This document shows, piece after piece, positions 26,496-35,038 of a DNA stretch of 64,000 bases. Source of the stretch: JBDTSW01 sp963799815 (lineage in GTDB: Bacteria; Actinomycetota; Thermoleophilia; Solirubrobacterales; 70-9); assembly GCA_963799815.1 (NCBI GenBank), contig CAWCYG010000005.1, positions 186,001 through 250,000 of the forward strand, given 5' to 3'. Both the position numbers and the translations under genes were made by a program. The notes under the pieces were generated by a model. The model did no database searches. It was not told the DNA's origin and was given only the letters and a program-made list of their open reading frames with translations. Numbering within the stretch: position 1 is the stretch's first letter; the number at the start of each line of letters is the position of its first letter.

Positions 26496-27158
26496 CTAGC
26501 CGCTTGAGAGCTTCGCCAGGCTTCCCACCGTTTGCGGGCTTCCGCGGTCGAGCCTGGCCGCGAGCACCAGGAACAGCTGGGCCGTGGTGAGAGCGTCGCC
26601 GGCCGCCTCGTGTGGCGCATGGACGGGCAGCCCCAACTCGCGCGCGGCTTCGGCGAGGGGCATGTCGCGCCCGGGTGAGCGCTCGCGCGCATCGAGAACA
26701 TGGGCGGACAGCGTCGCGGTGCAAAGGATCGGTTCCTGGAGCTTCACACCCACCCGGCGCAGGGCTGGGACCAAGAACGCGCGCTCGACCCAGGCTGGGT
26801 GCGCGACCAGGATCCGCCCGGTGAGAGCGTCCAGGATCTCGTCCAGCGCCCGTTCTAGCGGCGGCGCGGATGCGAGATCGGCGGGCCGGAGGCCGTGGAT
26901 TCGGATCGTGGTGGCGGTCGGCATGCGCTCCGGCTTCACGATCGCGGTCCGCGTCTCGCCGACGGCGATCCGGCCATCGTCGACCGGCACGGAGGCGAAC
27001 GAGATGATCTCGTCGCTGTCGGGATCGAGCCCCGTCATCTCCAGGTCCACGACCGCGTAGCGGGCCTCACGCCACGGCGTGTTGGATCCGGGCCGATCGC
27101 CTCGGGCGTAGGCCGCTGCCGCCGGGGTCTGAGCTCGGCGAAGACGCAGCCAGCTCAT
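26496..27158 (-). CDS. DnaQ-like 3'-5' exonuclease domain protein
   Basis: 220 residues with a DEDDh exonuclease fold: Exo I YAVVDLEMTGLDPDSDEIIS (Asp and Glu), Exo II LVAHPAWVERAFL (Glu where Asp is usual) and Exo III HEAAGDALTTAQLF. Such proteins hydrolyse DNA or RNA 3' ends. The start ATG 27158 overlaps the stop of the CNB-CBS-DUF294 gene (ATGA). This pairing of a DUF294 signalling protein with a DnaQ-like exonuclease recurs in bacteria, but the joint role is not known to me. Confidence 0.83.
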   Translation of the reverse strand: MSWLRLRRAQTPAAAAYARGDRPGSNTPWREARYAVVDLEMTGLDPDSDEIISFASVPVDDGRIAVGETRTAIVKPERMPTATTIRIHGLRPADLASAPPLERALDEILDALTGRILVAHPAWVERAFLVPALRRVGVKLQEPILCTATLSAHVLDARERSPGRDMPLAEAARELGLPVHAPHEAAGDALTTAQLFLVLAARLDRGSPQTVGSLAKLSSG

Positions 27159-28987
27159 TCGAAGCGCAGTTTGTTGGCGAGGTGGCGCTGAACTCCGCTG
27201 ACCGCGTGAAAGGCGTCGCGCAGGTAGCTGCGGGTAAGTTGGTTGAGCGACTCGGGGTCCAGGTAATCGTCTGGCCGCTCGCCGCGATGCAGCTGCTCGA
27301 CCTGATGCTCGAAGCGCAATCGCCAGAAGAGATCGAGAGCCTCGGAAAGGGTCCGTGCCTCGCCGGTGTTGAGAATTCCGGCGGTGGCGGCGATCCGCAG
27401 ACGCTCGTGGGTCGAGGTTGCTCTCGCTCCGGCGGCCAGGCTCGCGTAGCGCGCGAGATCGACGATGGGCAAGAGCCCGCCCCGCTTTAGATCGAGCTCG
27501 CCGTGATGCTCGCCGGAATGTTCGACGATGAACCCGCGCAGGAAGCCGGTCGGTGGCTTGCTTGCGAGCGCCAGTCGCAGCATCAGCTTCCGCAGGGCCG
27601 GCCGGTGGCGAAGCTGGCGGAGCTCGTCGAGGACGTCCGGCGTATCGCCGACCCGGTGAACGACGCGCCCGTCGAGGAGGAGCGAGACCAGGATCAGCGC
27701 CTGATGCTGCCGGGGATTGTCGATGGCATCGCGAATGCCCTCGCGCCAGCCCTGCAGCGTGCGGGCGAACGAGGCGTCTGCGCCGGTGGCTCCGTGAGTG
27801 TCGGGCTCGAAGCCACACGACGCGAGGCCCTTAACGACGGTCTCCGCCAAGGCCGACATGTAGGCCTGCCCCTCATCGTCACCCGGCTCGCCGTCCCAGA
27901 CCAGGGCCGAGTCGATGTCCGACGAGGGCACCAGCTCGCGCCGTCCGAGGCTGCCGAGAGCGATCCAGCGAAACGGCGCAGGAGGCGCGCCGCGGGCTGC
28001 GATCTCGAGGTCGATCATTCGATCGGTGAGCGCGTCGGCAACGACCGCGAGGATGGCGCCGACCTGAGCCGGGGGCACACCCGACTCGTGCAGCGCGATC
28101 ACGGTTGGAGCAACGCGCGACGCCACGCGCTTTAGGTCCTCGAGGCCGCTCGCGTCGTCGATCGACCGGCGCAGAGCAAACGGGGTGCCGGCCTCGGCGG
28201 CAAGGAGGTCGACGTCACGGATCACGCCCAGGGGCTCGCCGAACGGCGAGACCACGGGCATGTGGCGGATCCCCCGCTCGAGCATCTCGAGCATCGCCTC
28301 CGCCCCGAGACGGTCGGGCCCGATCGTGACCGCGGGCGCGCTCATAACCTCGCTCACCGGCGCGTCAGGCGGCAGCCCCGCCGCCACGACGTCGCGCAGA
28401 TCGTGATCGGTGAGGATCCCCAGCTCCCCATCGTCGATCAGGCGCACGAGGGCGGAGCTGGTGCCCTCGTCGCCCATGCGCCGGGCGACCTCGCGCACGG
28501 ATGTCGACGGGTCGCACACGACCGGCTTTCCTCGCAGAATGGTGATGACCGGCTGGCGCGCGAGATCGAGGCCGTACGGCAACTCGGCGGGATCGGCCTT
28601 CGGTCGCTCGAGCAGGCTCCGGGCCACGTAGCGCAGGCCCGCCGGGCGAGCGAGATACGTGACCATCACCTCCGCCGGGAGGCGGTAACAGAGCGTGTCC
28701 TCGCGAGCCCGCGCCTCGAGGCCGGTCGGCAGTCCAGAGAGCATCGATGGGTGCCCGAAGAGCTCCCCTTCGCCCAGCAGGTCGAGCGTGTGGCCACGGT
28801 CAACGAGCTCGACGCCGCCGCGACGGACCACCCATACGTGGCGCATCGGCTCCTCGGCCTGCCGGAAGATGACGGTCCCAGCCGTGAAGTACTCGACCTC
28901 GACGGTCGAGGCGATCTGCTCCAGCTCCTCGGGCTGGAGGTCCTCAAAGGGCGGGTGCCGCTGGAGGAACTCCGCGATGTCGTGCAA
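27155..28987 (-). CDS. CNB-CBS-DUF294 putative nucleotidyltransferase signalling protein
   Basis: 610 residues. Domain order: cyclic-nucleotide-binding beta-roll (about 10-125; VVRRGGVELVDRGHTLDLLG), two CBS motifs (about 150-265; ILTDHDLRDVVA and MPVVSPFGEPLGVIRDVDLL), a DUF294 nucleotidyltransferase-like domain (about 330-400; ALGSLGRRELVPSSDIDSAL, G-S-x-G-R-x-E and DxD) and the helical DUF294 C-terminal region. Members are thought to modify or sense nucleotides in connection with acetate or energy metabolism; the target here is unknown. Cotranslated with the downstream exonuclease. Confidence 0.88.
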   Translation of the reverse strand: MHDIAEFLQRHPPFEDLQPEELEQIASTVEVEYFTAGTVIFRQAEEPMRHVWVVRRGGVELVDRGHTLDLLGEGELFGHPSMLSGLPTGLEARAREDTLCYRLPAEVMVTYLARPAGLRYVARSLLERPKADPAELPYGLDLARQPVITILRGKPVVCDPSTSVREVARRMGDEGTSSALVRLIDDGELGILTDHDLRDVVAAGLPPDAPVSEVMSAPAVTIGPDRLGAEAMLEMLERGIRHMPVVSPFGEPLGVIRDVDLLAAEAGTPFALRRSIDDASGLEDLKRVASRVAPTVIALHESGVPPAQVGAILAVVADALTDRMIDLEIAARGAPPAPFRWIALGSLGRRELVPSSDIDSALVWDGEPGDDEGQAYMSALAETVVKGLASCGFEPDTHGATGADASFARTLQGWREGIRDAIDNPRQHQALILVSLLLDGRVVHRVGDTPDVLDELRQLRHRPALRKLMLRLALASKPPTGFLRGFIVEHSGEHHGELDLKRGGLLPIVDLARYASLAAGARATSTHERLRIAATAGILNTGEARTLSEALDLFWRLRFEHQVEQLHRGERPDDYLDPESLNQLTRSYLRDAFHAVSGVQRHLANKLRFE

Positions 28988-29031
28988 GTCTCAACCTCCG
29001 TCGTTGCGGGTTAGGTTCCCACCATCGACGC

Positions 29032-29298
29032 ATGAACGAACCCGCGCGCACACGATCCTGTCCGTCCGCGGGGTTCCCCATCCTTTCCGGCGTGTTCGAG
29101 GTTCACATCGAATGCTCGGGCCAGGACTGCGCCGAGGAGCTCGAGATCGTGGTCGACGAGCTCGACGAGCTCGACGGCCTCTCCTGCGACTGCGGGCATG
29201 GCTTCGTCCTGCTCTCCCTCGGCGAGGTCGAGCTGATCTCGCCCGCCACGGCCGATGTCATCGTCCTGCGGGACGACGACCTTCGTCTCGCCGCCTGA
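29032..29298 (+). CDS. Small Cys-containing hypothetical protein
   Basis: 88 residues with Cys spaced as ECSGQDCAEEL and LSCDCGHGF, which could form a zinc ribbon; otherwise acidic beta-strand-like sequence. ATG 29032 has no strong ribosome site and GTG 29092 (VFEVHIECSGQDC) is a credible alternative that keeps the whole Cys region. Divergent from the CNB-CBS gene. Function unknown. Confidence 0.55.
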   Translation: MNEPARTRSCPSAGFPILSGVFEVHIECSGQDCAEELEIVVDELDELDGLSCDCGHGFVLLSLGEVELISPATADVIVLRDDDLRLAA

Positions 29299-29356
29299 CG
29301 CTGAATCGCAGCTCTCAAGGGCCAGGCCACCTGGCCGATATAAGGGAGGCATGGAG

Positions 29357-29608
29357 ATGCGCATTGAACGCGTCGTGCTCGAAACCGAGCAGCACTGGAT
29401 CGCCGGCGACCTCCACCTCCCGAAGGAGGGCTACCGCAGCCGGCTCTCCGACTATTTGAATCGAAGCGACGACCAGTTCGTTCCTCTGTCGAACGTCCAG
29501 CTCCGCTCGCTGAATGGCGGCGAACGCTCAGAGACGCGTGACTTTCTCGCCGTCGCGCGCAGCCACGTGACGCTCGCCTATCCGGCCGACGAGGACTCGG
29601 GCGCCTAG
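29357..29608 (+). CDS. DUF6812-like small protein
   Basis: 83 residues. The core GDLHLPKEGYRSRLSDYLNR followed by FVPLSNVQL is a distinctive signature of a small actinobacterial family (I believe DUF6812) of unknown function. GGGAGG ends 7 bases before ATG 29357, so I prefer it to ATG 29351. It lies 58 bases after the small Cys protein and converges with the P5C dehydrogenase gene. Confidence 0.68.
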   Translation: MRIERVVLETEQHWIAGDLHLPKEGYRSRLSDYLNRSDDQFVPLSNVQLRSLNGGERSETRDFLAVARSHVTLAYPADEDSGA

Positions 29609-29627
29609 AGGCGCCTACCTTTTCCGT

Positions 29628-31208
29628 CTAGTCCATCACGAGGCCGTGGCGCATCGTGTCCTCGGTCACGACCCGCGGCTCCGTGAACTGAAGGAGATAG
29701 TCGGGCCCGCCGGCCTTCGAGCCGACGCCCGAGAGCCGATTGCCGCCGAACGGCTGGCGGCCCACCATCGCCCCCGTGATGTGCCGGTTGACATAGAGGT
29801 TGCCCACGGGCAGCCGCCTGGCGGCGTTCGCCACCGTCTTGGGATCGCGTGAGAACAGGCCGGCGGTTAGCGCGACGGGAAGCGCCTCGACGATCGCAAG
29901 GGCGGCCTCGGCATCGGGCACCCGCTCGATCGAGAGCACGGGCCCGAAGATCTCATCGGCGAGGACCGGGGAGTCCTCCGGCAGGTCCGAGACGACTACG
30001 GGAGGACAGAACCAGCCGTCATCCGGCACGGTGGCCCCGCCCGCCACCACGGTTCCCTGCGAGGCGCCGAGCGACGCATACCGGTCGACGCGCTCCTTCG
30101 CCTCGCGCTCGATAACCGGCGGCACATCGACCCCGAAGCGCTCGGCCTGTCCCACCTCGAGCGCCTCCACCGCCCCCGCGACCCGCTCGAGGAGCGAATC
30201 GGCCACCTCCTCGTGGGCGAGCACGCGGGCACACGCGGAGCACTTCTGGCCCGCGTATGCGAAGGCCGAGCGGACGATCGCGGGGACCGCGTCGTCGAGG
30301 TCGGCGTCGCCGTCGACGATGATGCAGTTCTTGCCGCCCATCTCGGCCACGACCCGCTTTACATGCCGTTGCCCCGATTGGAGCTCGGCGGCACTTTTTA
30401 CGATCTCGAGGCCAACGGCGGCTGAGCCGGTGAAGGCGATCACCTGCACGGCGGGATGGCGAACCAGCGTCGCGCCGGTCTCTCCCAGCCCCGGCAGCAG
30501 GGCAAGTGCGTCCTTTGGAACGCCGGCCTCGTGCATGGCGTCGACGAGGGCGAGCGCGCATCCCGGCGACTGCTCGGCGGGCTTAAGGACCACCGCGTTT
30601 CCGGCAGCGAGGGCAGCGGAGGTCATCCCTGTGGGGATCGCCAGGGGGAAGTTCCAGGGAGCGATCACCGCGACGACTCCGCGCGCGACGTAGCCCATCC
30701 GATTGCGCTCGCCCGGCACCTGGAGGAGCTCGGGCCCGGCCGCCAGACGGACGGCCTCCCGCCTGTAGTACTCGACGAAGTCGATCGCCTCACAGACGTC
30801 GGCGTCGGCCTCCTCCCAGGGCTTGGCGCACTCCCGCACCTCCAGAGCGGCAAGCTCCAAGCGCCGGTCGCGGAGGATGGCGGCGGCTCGGCCCAGAACC
30901 TCCGCCCTTAGGTCTGCCTCAATCGATTCCCACTCCCTCGCGCCATCGACGGCTACCTCGACCGCCTTGGCCACGTCCTCAGGCGCCGCGATCCCCGCGG
31001 TGGCGACAAGCCGGTCCGGAGCGCCGGGGTCGGTCGAGTCGATTCCCTCCGTCGCGCCGTCGCGCCCGCCCACCCGAACCGGTACCTCGATCGGGAGCTT
31101 TCCGTCGACCTCGCTGAGGGCAGCTTCCAGGGCTGCGCGGTTGGGCTCGCGGCGCAGCTCCAGGGTCGGCTCGTTTGAGAACGACGGGATGCTGGGCGCT
31201 TCGCTCAC
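29628..31208 (-). CDS. L-glutamate gamma-semialdehyde (1-pyrroline-5-carboxylate) dehydrogenase
   Basis: Second step of proline catabolism: oxidises glutamate semialdehyde to glutamate with NAD+. 526-residue aldehyde dehydrogenase fold: APWNFPLAIPTGM, cofactor loop IAFTGSAAVGLEIV, general-base Glu in VAEMGGKNCIIVDGDADLD, nucleophilic Cys in AFAYAGQKCSACARVL, and QPFGGNRLSGVGSKAGG near the end. GTG 31208 overlaps the stop of the proline dehydrogenase gene (GTGA), so the two steps normally fused in PutA are encoded as a coupled gene pair. Confidence 0.93.
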   Translation of the reverse strand: MSEAPSIPSFSNEPTLELRREPNRAALEAALSEVDGKLPIEVPVRVGGRDGATEGIDSTDPGAPDRLVATAGIAAPEDVAKAVEVAVDGAREWESIEADLRAEVLGRAAAILRDRRLELAALEVRECAKPWEEADADVCEAIDFVEYYRREAVRLAAGPELLQVPGERNRMGYVARGVVAVIAPWNFPLAIPTGMTSAALAAGNAVVLKPAEQSPGCALALVDAMHEAGVPKDALALLPGLGETGATLVRHPAVQVIAFTGSAAVGLEIVKSAAELQSGQRHVKRVVAEMGGKNCIIVDGDADLDDAVPAIVRSAFAYAGQKCSACARVLAHEEVADSLLERVAGAVEALEVGQAERFGVDVPPVIEREAKERVDRYASLGASQGTVVAGGATVPDDGWFCPPVVVSDLPEDSPVLADEIFGPVLSIERVPDAEAALAIVEALPVALTAGLFSRDPKTVANAARRLPVGNLYVNRHITGAMVGRQPFGGNRLSGVGSKAGGPDYLLQFTEPRVVTEDTMRHGLVMD

Positions 31209-32569
31209 GGCGCCGCGAGAAGCTCCGACAGCGGAGCGCCTTCGGACTGCGCCAGGAGGAACGACTCGTTCGACGTGTTCTCCAGGAGGCGGCGGACCAG
31301 GTAGGCCATCCCTTCGACCAGGTCCCCCACCGGGCAGTAGACGCGCACCCGCAGGTCGCGCTCCGCCAGCGTCGCGGCGAGCTCGTCGCCCAGTCCACGC
31401 AGAGTTTGGATCTCGATCCCGGTCTTCCCCAAGCCGGTCAGGCGCGCGTACGCGATCGCGTGCGAGACGGAGCGGAGGTTGTGCGAGCCGATCGCGACGC
31501 GCACAGCATCCGCGTTCTCGATCAGGCGGCGCGTCAGCTCTTCGAAGTTGCGGTCGCATTCGGCCTTGTCGGTGAAGACGGGCGCAGACCAGCCGTGCTG
31601 AGAGGCCTCCACCACCTCGCGATCCCAGTAGGCGCCCTTCACGAGCCGGATCGTCGGCGGGACCTCGTGACTGGAGTCGCGTGCCCACTCGAGGATGCGG
31701 TCGAGCTGCTGTGGGGACTCCCGCAGGTAGGCCTGCAGCACGAGCCCGGCCGAGGGGCCATGCTCGAACTCTGACTCGGCGAGCAGCTCGAGCACCAGTC
31801 CGAGTGTCGTTTCGAGGCTGTCCAGATCCTCCATGTCGATATGCAGGTGGGCGCCGAGCTCGCCCGCGCGCACCAGGAGCGGTCGCACCCGGCGAGCGGC
31901 ATCCTCGAGGCCCACCCTGGGCGCCTCCGGGTGCACGCGCGGGGTCAGGGCCGAGACCTTGATCGACAGGTTGGCCCGCGGCACTGCGCCGTGTGCGTCT
32001 CGCTCCAGGTGCCCATGCGCTGGCCAGTCGCGGGATTGCTCCGCGAGCGCGTCAAGGGCTTCCGCGCACCTGGTTGCGTACCGGTCGGCCTCCGCCGCAG
32101 TCACGGTGGCCTCCCCCAAGAGGTCGAGCGACGACGCCATGCCCGCGTCCCACATCCGGCGCAGCTCGCGACGGGCCTCGTCGGGGCTCTCCCCGACGAT
32201 GAAGCGCTTCGCCATGTGGCGGACGCCCGCCGCACTCGCCGCGCCCAGCGCAACCCGGCCGGGCTTGGTGTGCGCGGCGCGCATGGCCGCCTCGAGCGAG
32301 GGCGGCGCATCGGGCACCTCATCGAGAAAGCTCGCGAGGTGCGCACCGAGGTCGTCGAGCGAGTTGCACGCCGGGGTCACGTCCACGAGCCGAAACAGGG
32401 CAGATCGCAGCTCACGATCGCTCGCGGCCAACTCCATCGCCTTGCGGTCCACGACATCGAGAGGCCTGCCGGAACGGGGGTGCGTCGCCGGCTCCAGGTC
32501 GCTCCCAACCTTGAGGATCTCCTCCTCCAAGCGGTCGCGACTTATGCCCGGTTGCGAGCCGACGGTCAC
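31205..32569 (-). CDS. Proline dehydrogenase
   Basis: FAD-dependent oxidation of L-proline to 1-pyrroline-5-carboxylate, membrane-associated and linked to the quinone pool. The 454-residue protein has the ProDH barrel signatures LSIKVSALTPR, LHIDMEDLDSLE, RLVKGAYWDREV, GIEIQTLRGLGDELAATL and RVYCPVGDLVEGMAYLVRRL, with the terminal NTSNESFL. The helical N-terminus resembles the arm of PutA. First gene of the two-gene operon. A perfect 11-bp inverted repeat lies 49 bases upstream of its ATG. Confidence 0.93.
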   Translation of the reverse strand: MTVGSQPGISRDRLEEEILKVGSDLEPATHPRSGRPLDVVDRKAMELAASDRELRSALFRLVDVTPACNSLDDLGAHLASFLDEVPDAPPSLEAAMRAAHTKPGRVALGAASAAGVRHMAKRFIVGESPDEARRELRRMWDAGMASSLDLLGEATVTAAEADRYATRCAEALDALAEQSRDWPAHGHLERDAHGAVPRANLSIKVSALTPRVHPEAPRVGLEDAARRVRPLLVRAGELGAHLHIDMEDLDSLETTLGLVLELLAESEFEHGPSAGLVLQAYLRESPQQLDRILEWARDSSHEVPPTIRLVKGAYWDREVVEASQHGWSAPVFTDKAECDRNFEELTRRLIENADAVRVAIGSHNLRSVSHAIAYARLTGLGKTGIEIQTLRGLGDELAATLAERDLRVRVYCPVGDLVEGMAYLVRRLLENTSNESFLLAQSEGAPLSELLAAP

Positions 32570-32617
32570 GCCAGAAAGCTACTCGGGAGAGCGCCGACGC
32601 AGCCGCGAGCCGAGGCG

Positions 32618-32644
32618 AACCAACAACTAAGCCAGTTGTTGGTT
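32618..32644. promoter_or_regulatory. Perfect 11-bp inverted repeat upstream of proline dehydrogenase
   Basis: AACCAACAACT and AGTTGTTGGTT flank a 5-base spacer (AAGCC). The arms are AT-rich against a GC-rich background and fit a dimeric regulator operator. The site lies 49 bases before the ProDH start and 18 bases after the alcohol dehydrogenase stop on the same strand. It lacks a T-run, which makes an intrinsic terminator less likely. Confidence 0.5.
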
Positions 32645-32661
32645 GTCGTCTGGCGAGCGCG

Positions 32662-33696
32662 CTACGGCCTGAGCACGATCTTGAGCGCCTCCCGGCGGTC
32701 GTAGATCTCGTACGCCTCGGGCGCCTCGGCGAGGCTCATCCGGTGCGTGACGAGCGGTGCCGGATCGAGCGTTCCGTCAGCCAGCGCCGCAAGGACCGGA
32801 TCGAGGTGCTTGATCACGTTGGCGTGGCCGGTCTTGAGGGTGAGGGCCTTGACCCAGACGATCCCCATATGGAGCTCGATCGGCTCGACGTAGACGCCCG
32901 TCACCGAGACAATCCCCGCCTTGCGGGCGAGCCGGCAGGCCAGGCCCAGCGCGTCGGGATGGCCGACCGCCTCGACGGAGGCGTCAACGCCTCGGCCGGC
33001 GGTTGCCTCCTTAACCGCCGCACGGGGATCCTCCTCGGTCAGGTGCACCGCAGTGGCGCCAAAGGACTCCGCCATGCGCAGGCGCTCGTCGACCGAGTCG
33101 ATCGCGAACACCTGCGCGGCGCCGGCGGCCTTCGCCGCCTGCACGGCGCAGAGCCCCACGGGTCCCAGGCCGACCACCGCCATGGAGCCGCCGTCCTCAA
33201 GCTCCGTCTCCACCACCGCATGAAAGCCCGTGCCCATCACGTCGCCGGCGAAGAGCGCGACCTCGTCCGGGACGTTTTCGGGCACGCGGCGCAGGGTCAG
33301 ATCGGCGCTCGGCACCAATAGCAGCTCGGCCTGGGCACCCTGGAGCGCCCCGAGCGTCGCGCCGTGGCCGAAGACGCGTCCGTGATCGCACTTGTGAAAG
33401 TCACCGCGCCGGCAGAAGAAGCACTCTCCGCACGCCGTGCAGTACGTGCCCAGCACGCGGTCACCAACGGCTACCGACCTCACCCCCTCGCCGGTCGCGA
33501 CCACCTCGCCGACGAACTCGTGACCGATCACGAATCCCGGTTCGATCGCGACCCGGCCGTGGTAGATGTGGAGGTCCGAGCCGCAGATGCCGGTCGCCGC
33601 GACCCGGATGATCGCGTCGCGGTCGTCGACCAGCTCGGGGTCGGGTCGCTCGTCAACCCGCACCTCTCCCGGCGCCTGGAAAGTGACCGCGCGCAT
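32662..33696 (-). CDS. Zinc-dependent medium-chain alcohol dehydrogenase
   Basis: 344-residue MDR-family dehydrogenase. Catalytic zinc region GICGSDLHIY and VIGHEFVGEVVATG; structural zinc Cys cluster CTACGECFFCRRGDFHKC; Rossmann motif AVVGLGPVGLCAVQAAKAAG. It oxidises a primary or secondary alcohol or polyol with NAD(P)+; the sequence is closest in style to threonine/sorbitol-like dehydrogenases, but the substrate is unassigned. Upstream of the proline operon on the same strand, separated by the inverted repeat. Confidence 0.9.
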   Translation of the reverse strand: MRAVTFQAPGEVRVDERPDPELVDDRDAIIRVAATGICGSDLHIYHGRVAIEPGFVIGHEFVGEVVATGEGVRSVAVGDRVLGTYCTACGECFFCRRGDFHKCDHGRVFGHGATLGALQGAQAELLLVPSADLTLRRVPENVPDEVALFAGDVMGTGFHAVVETELEDGGSMAVVGLGPVGLCAVQAAKAAGAAQVFAIDSVDERLRMAESFGATAVHLTEEDPRAAVKEATAGRGVDASVEAVGHPDALGLACRLARKAGIVSVTGVYVEPIELHMGIVWVKALTLKTGHANVIKHLDPVLAALADGTLDPAPLVTHRMSLAEAPEAYEIYDRREALKIVLRP

Positions 33697-33771
33697 GCGC
33701 GGGCCACTCTAGATGCCATCCCAAGGCTCTCGCCGGGGAGGCCCACCTGACCGCCTCTGTAGCTCGAAGTG

Positions 33772-33893
33772 ATGAGCCAGGTCTGCACGCACCTGGACCA
33801 GATCAAGATCACCCGCCCGAGGAGGTGGAGGGCTGCGAGGAGTGGCTGCGCAAGGTGGGGCTGGAGTCGGCTGTATACGCTCCGGACGCGTGA
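33772..33893 (+). pseudogene. 5' fragment of a UBP-type zinc-finger gene
   Basis: ATG 33772 begins MSQVCTHLDQIKITRP. One frame further on the sequence reads PEEVEGCEEWLRKVG, together the conserved start of the small bacterial zf-UBP proteins (CTHLDQI...EGCE.CL..G). A one-base loss is needed to join the two parts, the second Cys of the CxxC is Trp, and the rest of the domain is absent. A decayed remnant just upstream of the SDR gene. Confidence 0.6.
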
Positions 33894-34744
33894 GCGAGCC
33901 GTCCAAGACCGTCCTCATCACCGGCTGCTCGTCCGGGATCGGGCATGCGACGGCCCTGCGTCTCGCCGGGAATGGCTTCAGCGTCTATGCCACCGCCCGC
34001 CGGCCTGAGACGCTCGGGGAGCTCGAGGCTGCGGGCTGCAGGACGCTCGCCCTGGATGTCATCGATGAGGCCTCGATGCAGGCGGCGGTGGCGGTCGTCG
34101 AAGACGCTGAGGGCTACGTGGGTTCGCTGGTCAACAACGCGGGCTACAGCCAGTCGGGGGCGATCGAGTCGGTTGATCTCGACTCCGTCCGCCGACAGTT
34201 CGAGACGAACGTGTTCGGCCTCATCCGCATGAGCCAGCTCGTCCTTCCCGGTATGCGGAAGGCCGGCTGGGGGCGGATCGTGAACATCTCGTCGATGGGC
34301 GGGCGGCTCACCTTCCCGGGAGGCGGCATCTACCACGCGACCAAGCACGCGGTCGAGGCGATCTCCGATGCCCTGCGGTTCGAGGTGCGCGGTTTCGGCG
34401 TCGCTGTGGTGTGCATCGAGCCGGGCCTGATCAAGACGGGCTTCGGCGACACCGCCGTCGGCACGATCGCTGAGGGAACGGACTCGGAGGGGCCGTACGC
34501 GGAGTTCAATGCCGAGGTCGCGAAGATGACCGCCGGCGCCTACGAGGAGGGTGGCCTGGCCAGGCTGGGCGGCGGACCTGAGGCGGTCGCGGAGAAGATC
34601 GAGCGGGCAATTGCGGCCAGGCGCCCGCGCGCTCGCTACCGCGTGACGCCCTCCGCCACGGTCGCGATCACGCAGCGCCGGCTGGCCCCGGACCGCGTCT
34701 GGGACGCGATCATGCGCACGCAGTTCCGCACGCCTGGGGCGTGA
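33890..34744 (+). CDS. Short-chain dehydrogenase/reductase
   Basis: 284 residues, classical SDR: TVLITGCSSGIGHATALRLA (cofactor loop), LVNNAGYSQSG, catalytic Ser in IVNISSMGG, catalytic Tyr/Lys in GIYHATKHAVEAISDALRFE, and VVCIEPGLIKTGF. NADP-type preference is suggested by the ARRP segment after strand 2. Start at GTG 33890; the longer upstream frame lies inside the zf-UBP remnant. Substrate unknown; the C-terminus resembles the retinol/17-beta-hydroxysteroid-like group. Confidence 0.9.
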   Translation: MSEPSKTVLITGCSSGIGHATALRLAGNGFSVYATARRPETLGELEAAGCRTLALDVIDEASMQAAVAVVEDAEGYVGSLVNNAGYSQSGAIESVDLDSVRRQFETNVFGLIRMSQLVLPGMRKAGWGRIVNISSMGGRLTFPGGGIYHATKHAVEAISDALRFEVRGFGVAVVCIEPGLIKTGFGDTAVGTIAEGTDSEGPYAEFNAEVAKMTAGAYEEGGLARLGGGPEAVAEKIERAIAARRPRARYRVTPSATVAITQRRLAPDRVWDAIMRTQFRTPGA

Positions 34745-34748
34745 TGCG

Positions 34749-34775
34749 CACGCCACCGGCGGCCTCTTTTTAGTT
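34749..34775 (+). terminator. Weak hairpin plus T-run after the SDR gene
   Basis: CGCC-ACC-GGCG followed within 5 bases by TTTTT, just after the SDR stop. The stem is short, so this is only a candidate intrinsic terminator. Confidence 0.35.
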
Positions 34776-34908
34776 AGATAGCGCCCCAACCTGGGGTAGG
34801 GAGAGAGTTGAGCGCACCACCCTCGTTCAAACCGATCGCCATGACTGCGGTCGGTCGGCGGGCGTGAGCCTCGTAGAAGGAGCGGACCACGTCCACATCA
34901 GGATTCCG
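34774..34908 (-). pseudogene. Possible N-terminal fragment of a SnoaL/NTF2-like gene
   Basis: The minus strand reads NPDVDVVRSFYEAHARRPTA, close to the usual start of SnoaL-like proteins (EN.E.VRR.YEA..RRD). It then degenerates and stops. Only about 15 residues are family-like, so this is tentative. It abuts the point where the downstream permease loses its start codon. Confidence 0.3.
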
Positions 34909-35038
34909 GGAGGACCATCCAGAACCAGTCGGCGGCTCAGCGGAGCTCGCGGACTTCGAGGTCCCCGCGATAGCTCGCTCGCCGTGGCAGCTGTTCTGGC
35001 TGCGCTTTCGAGACGACAGGCTCGCGCTGGCGTCGCTG

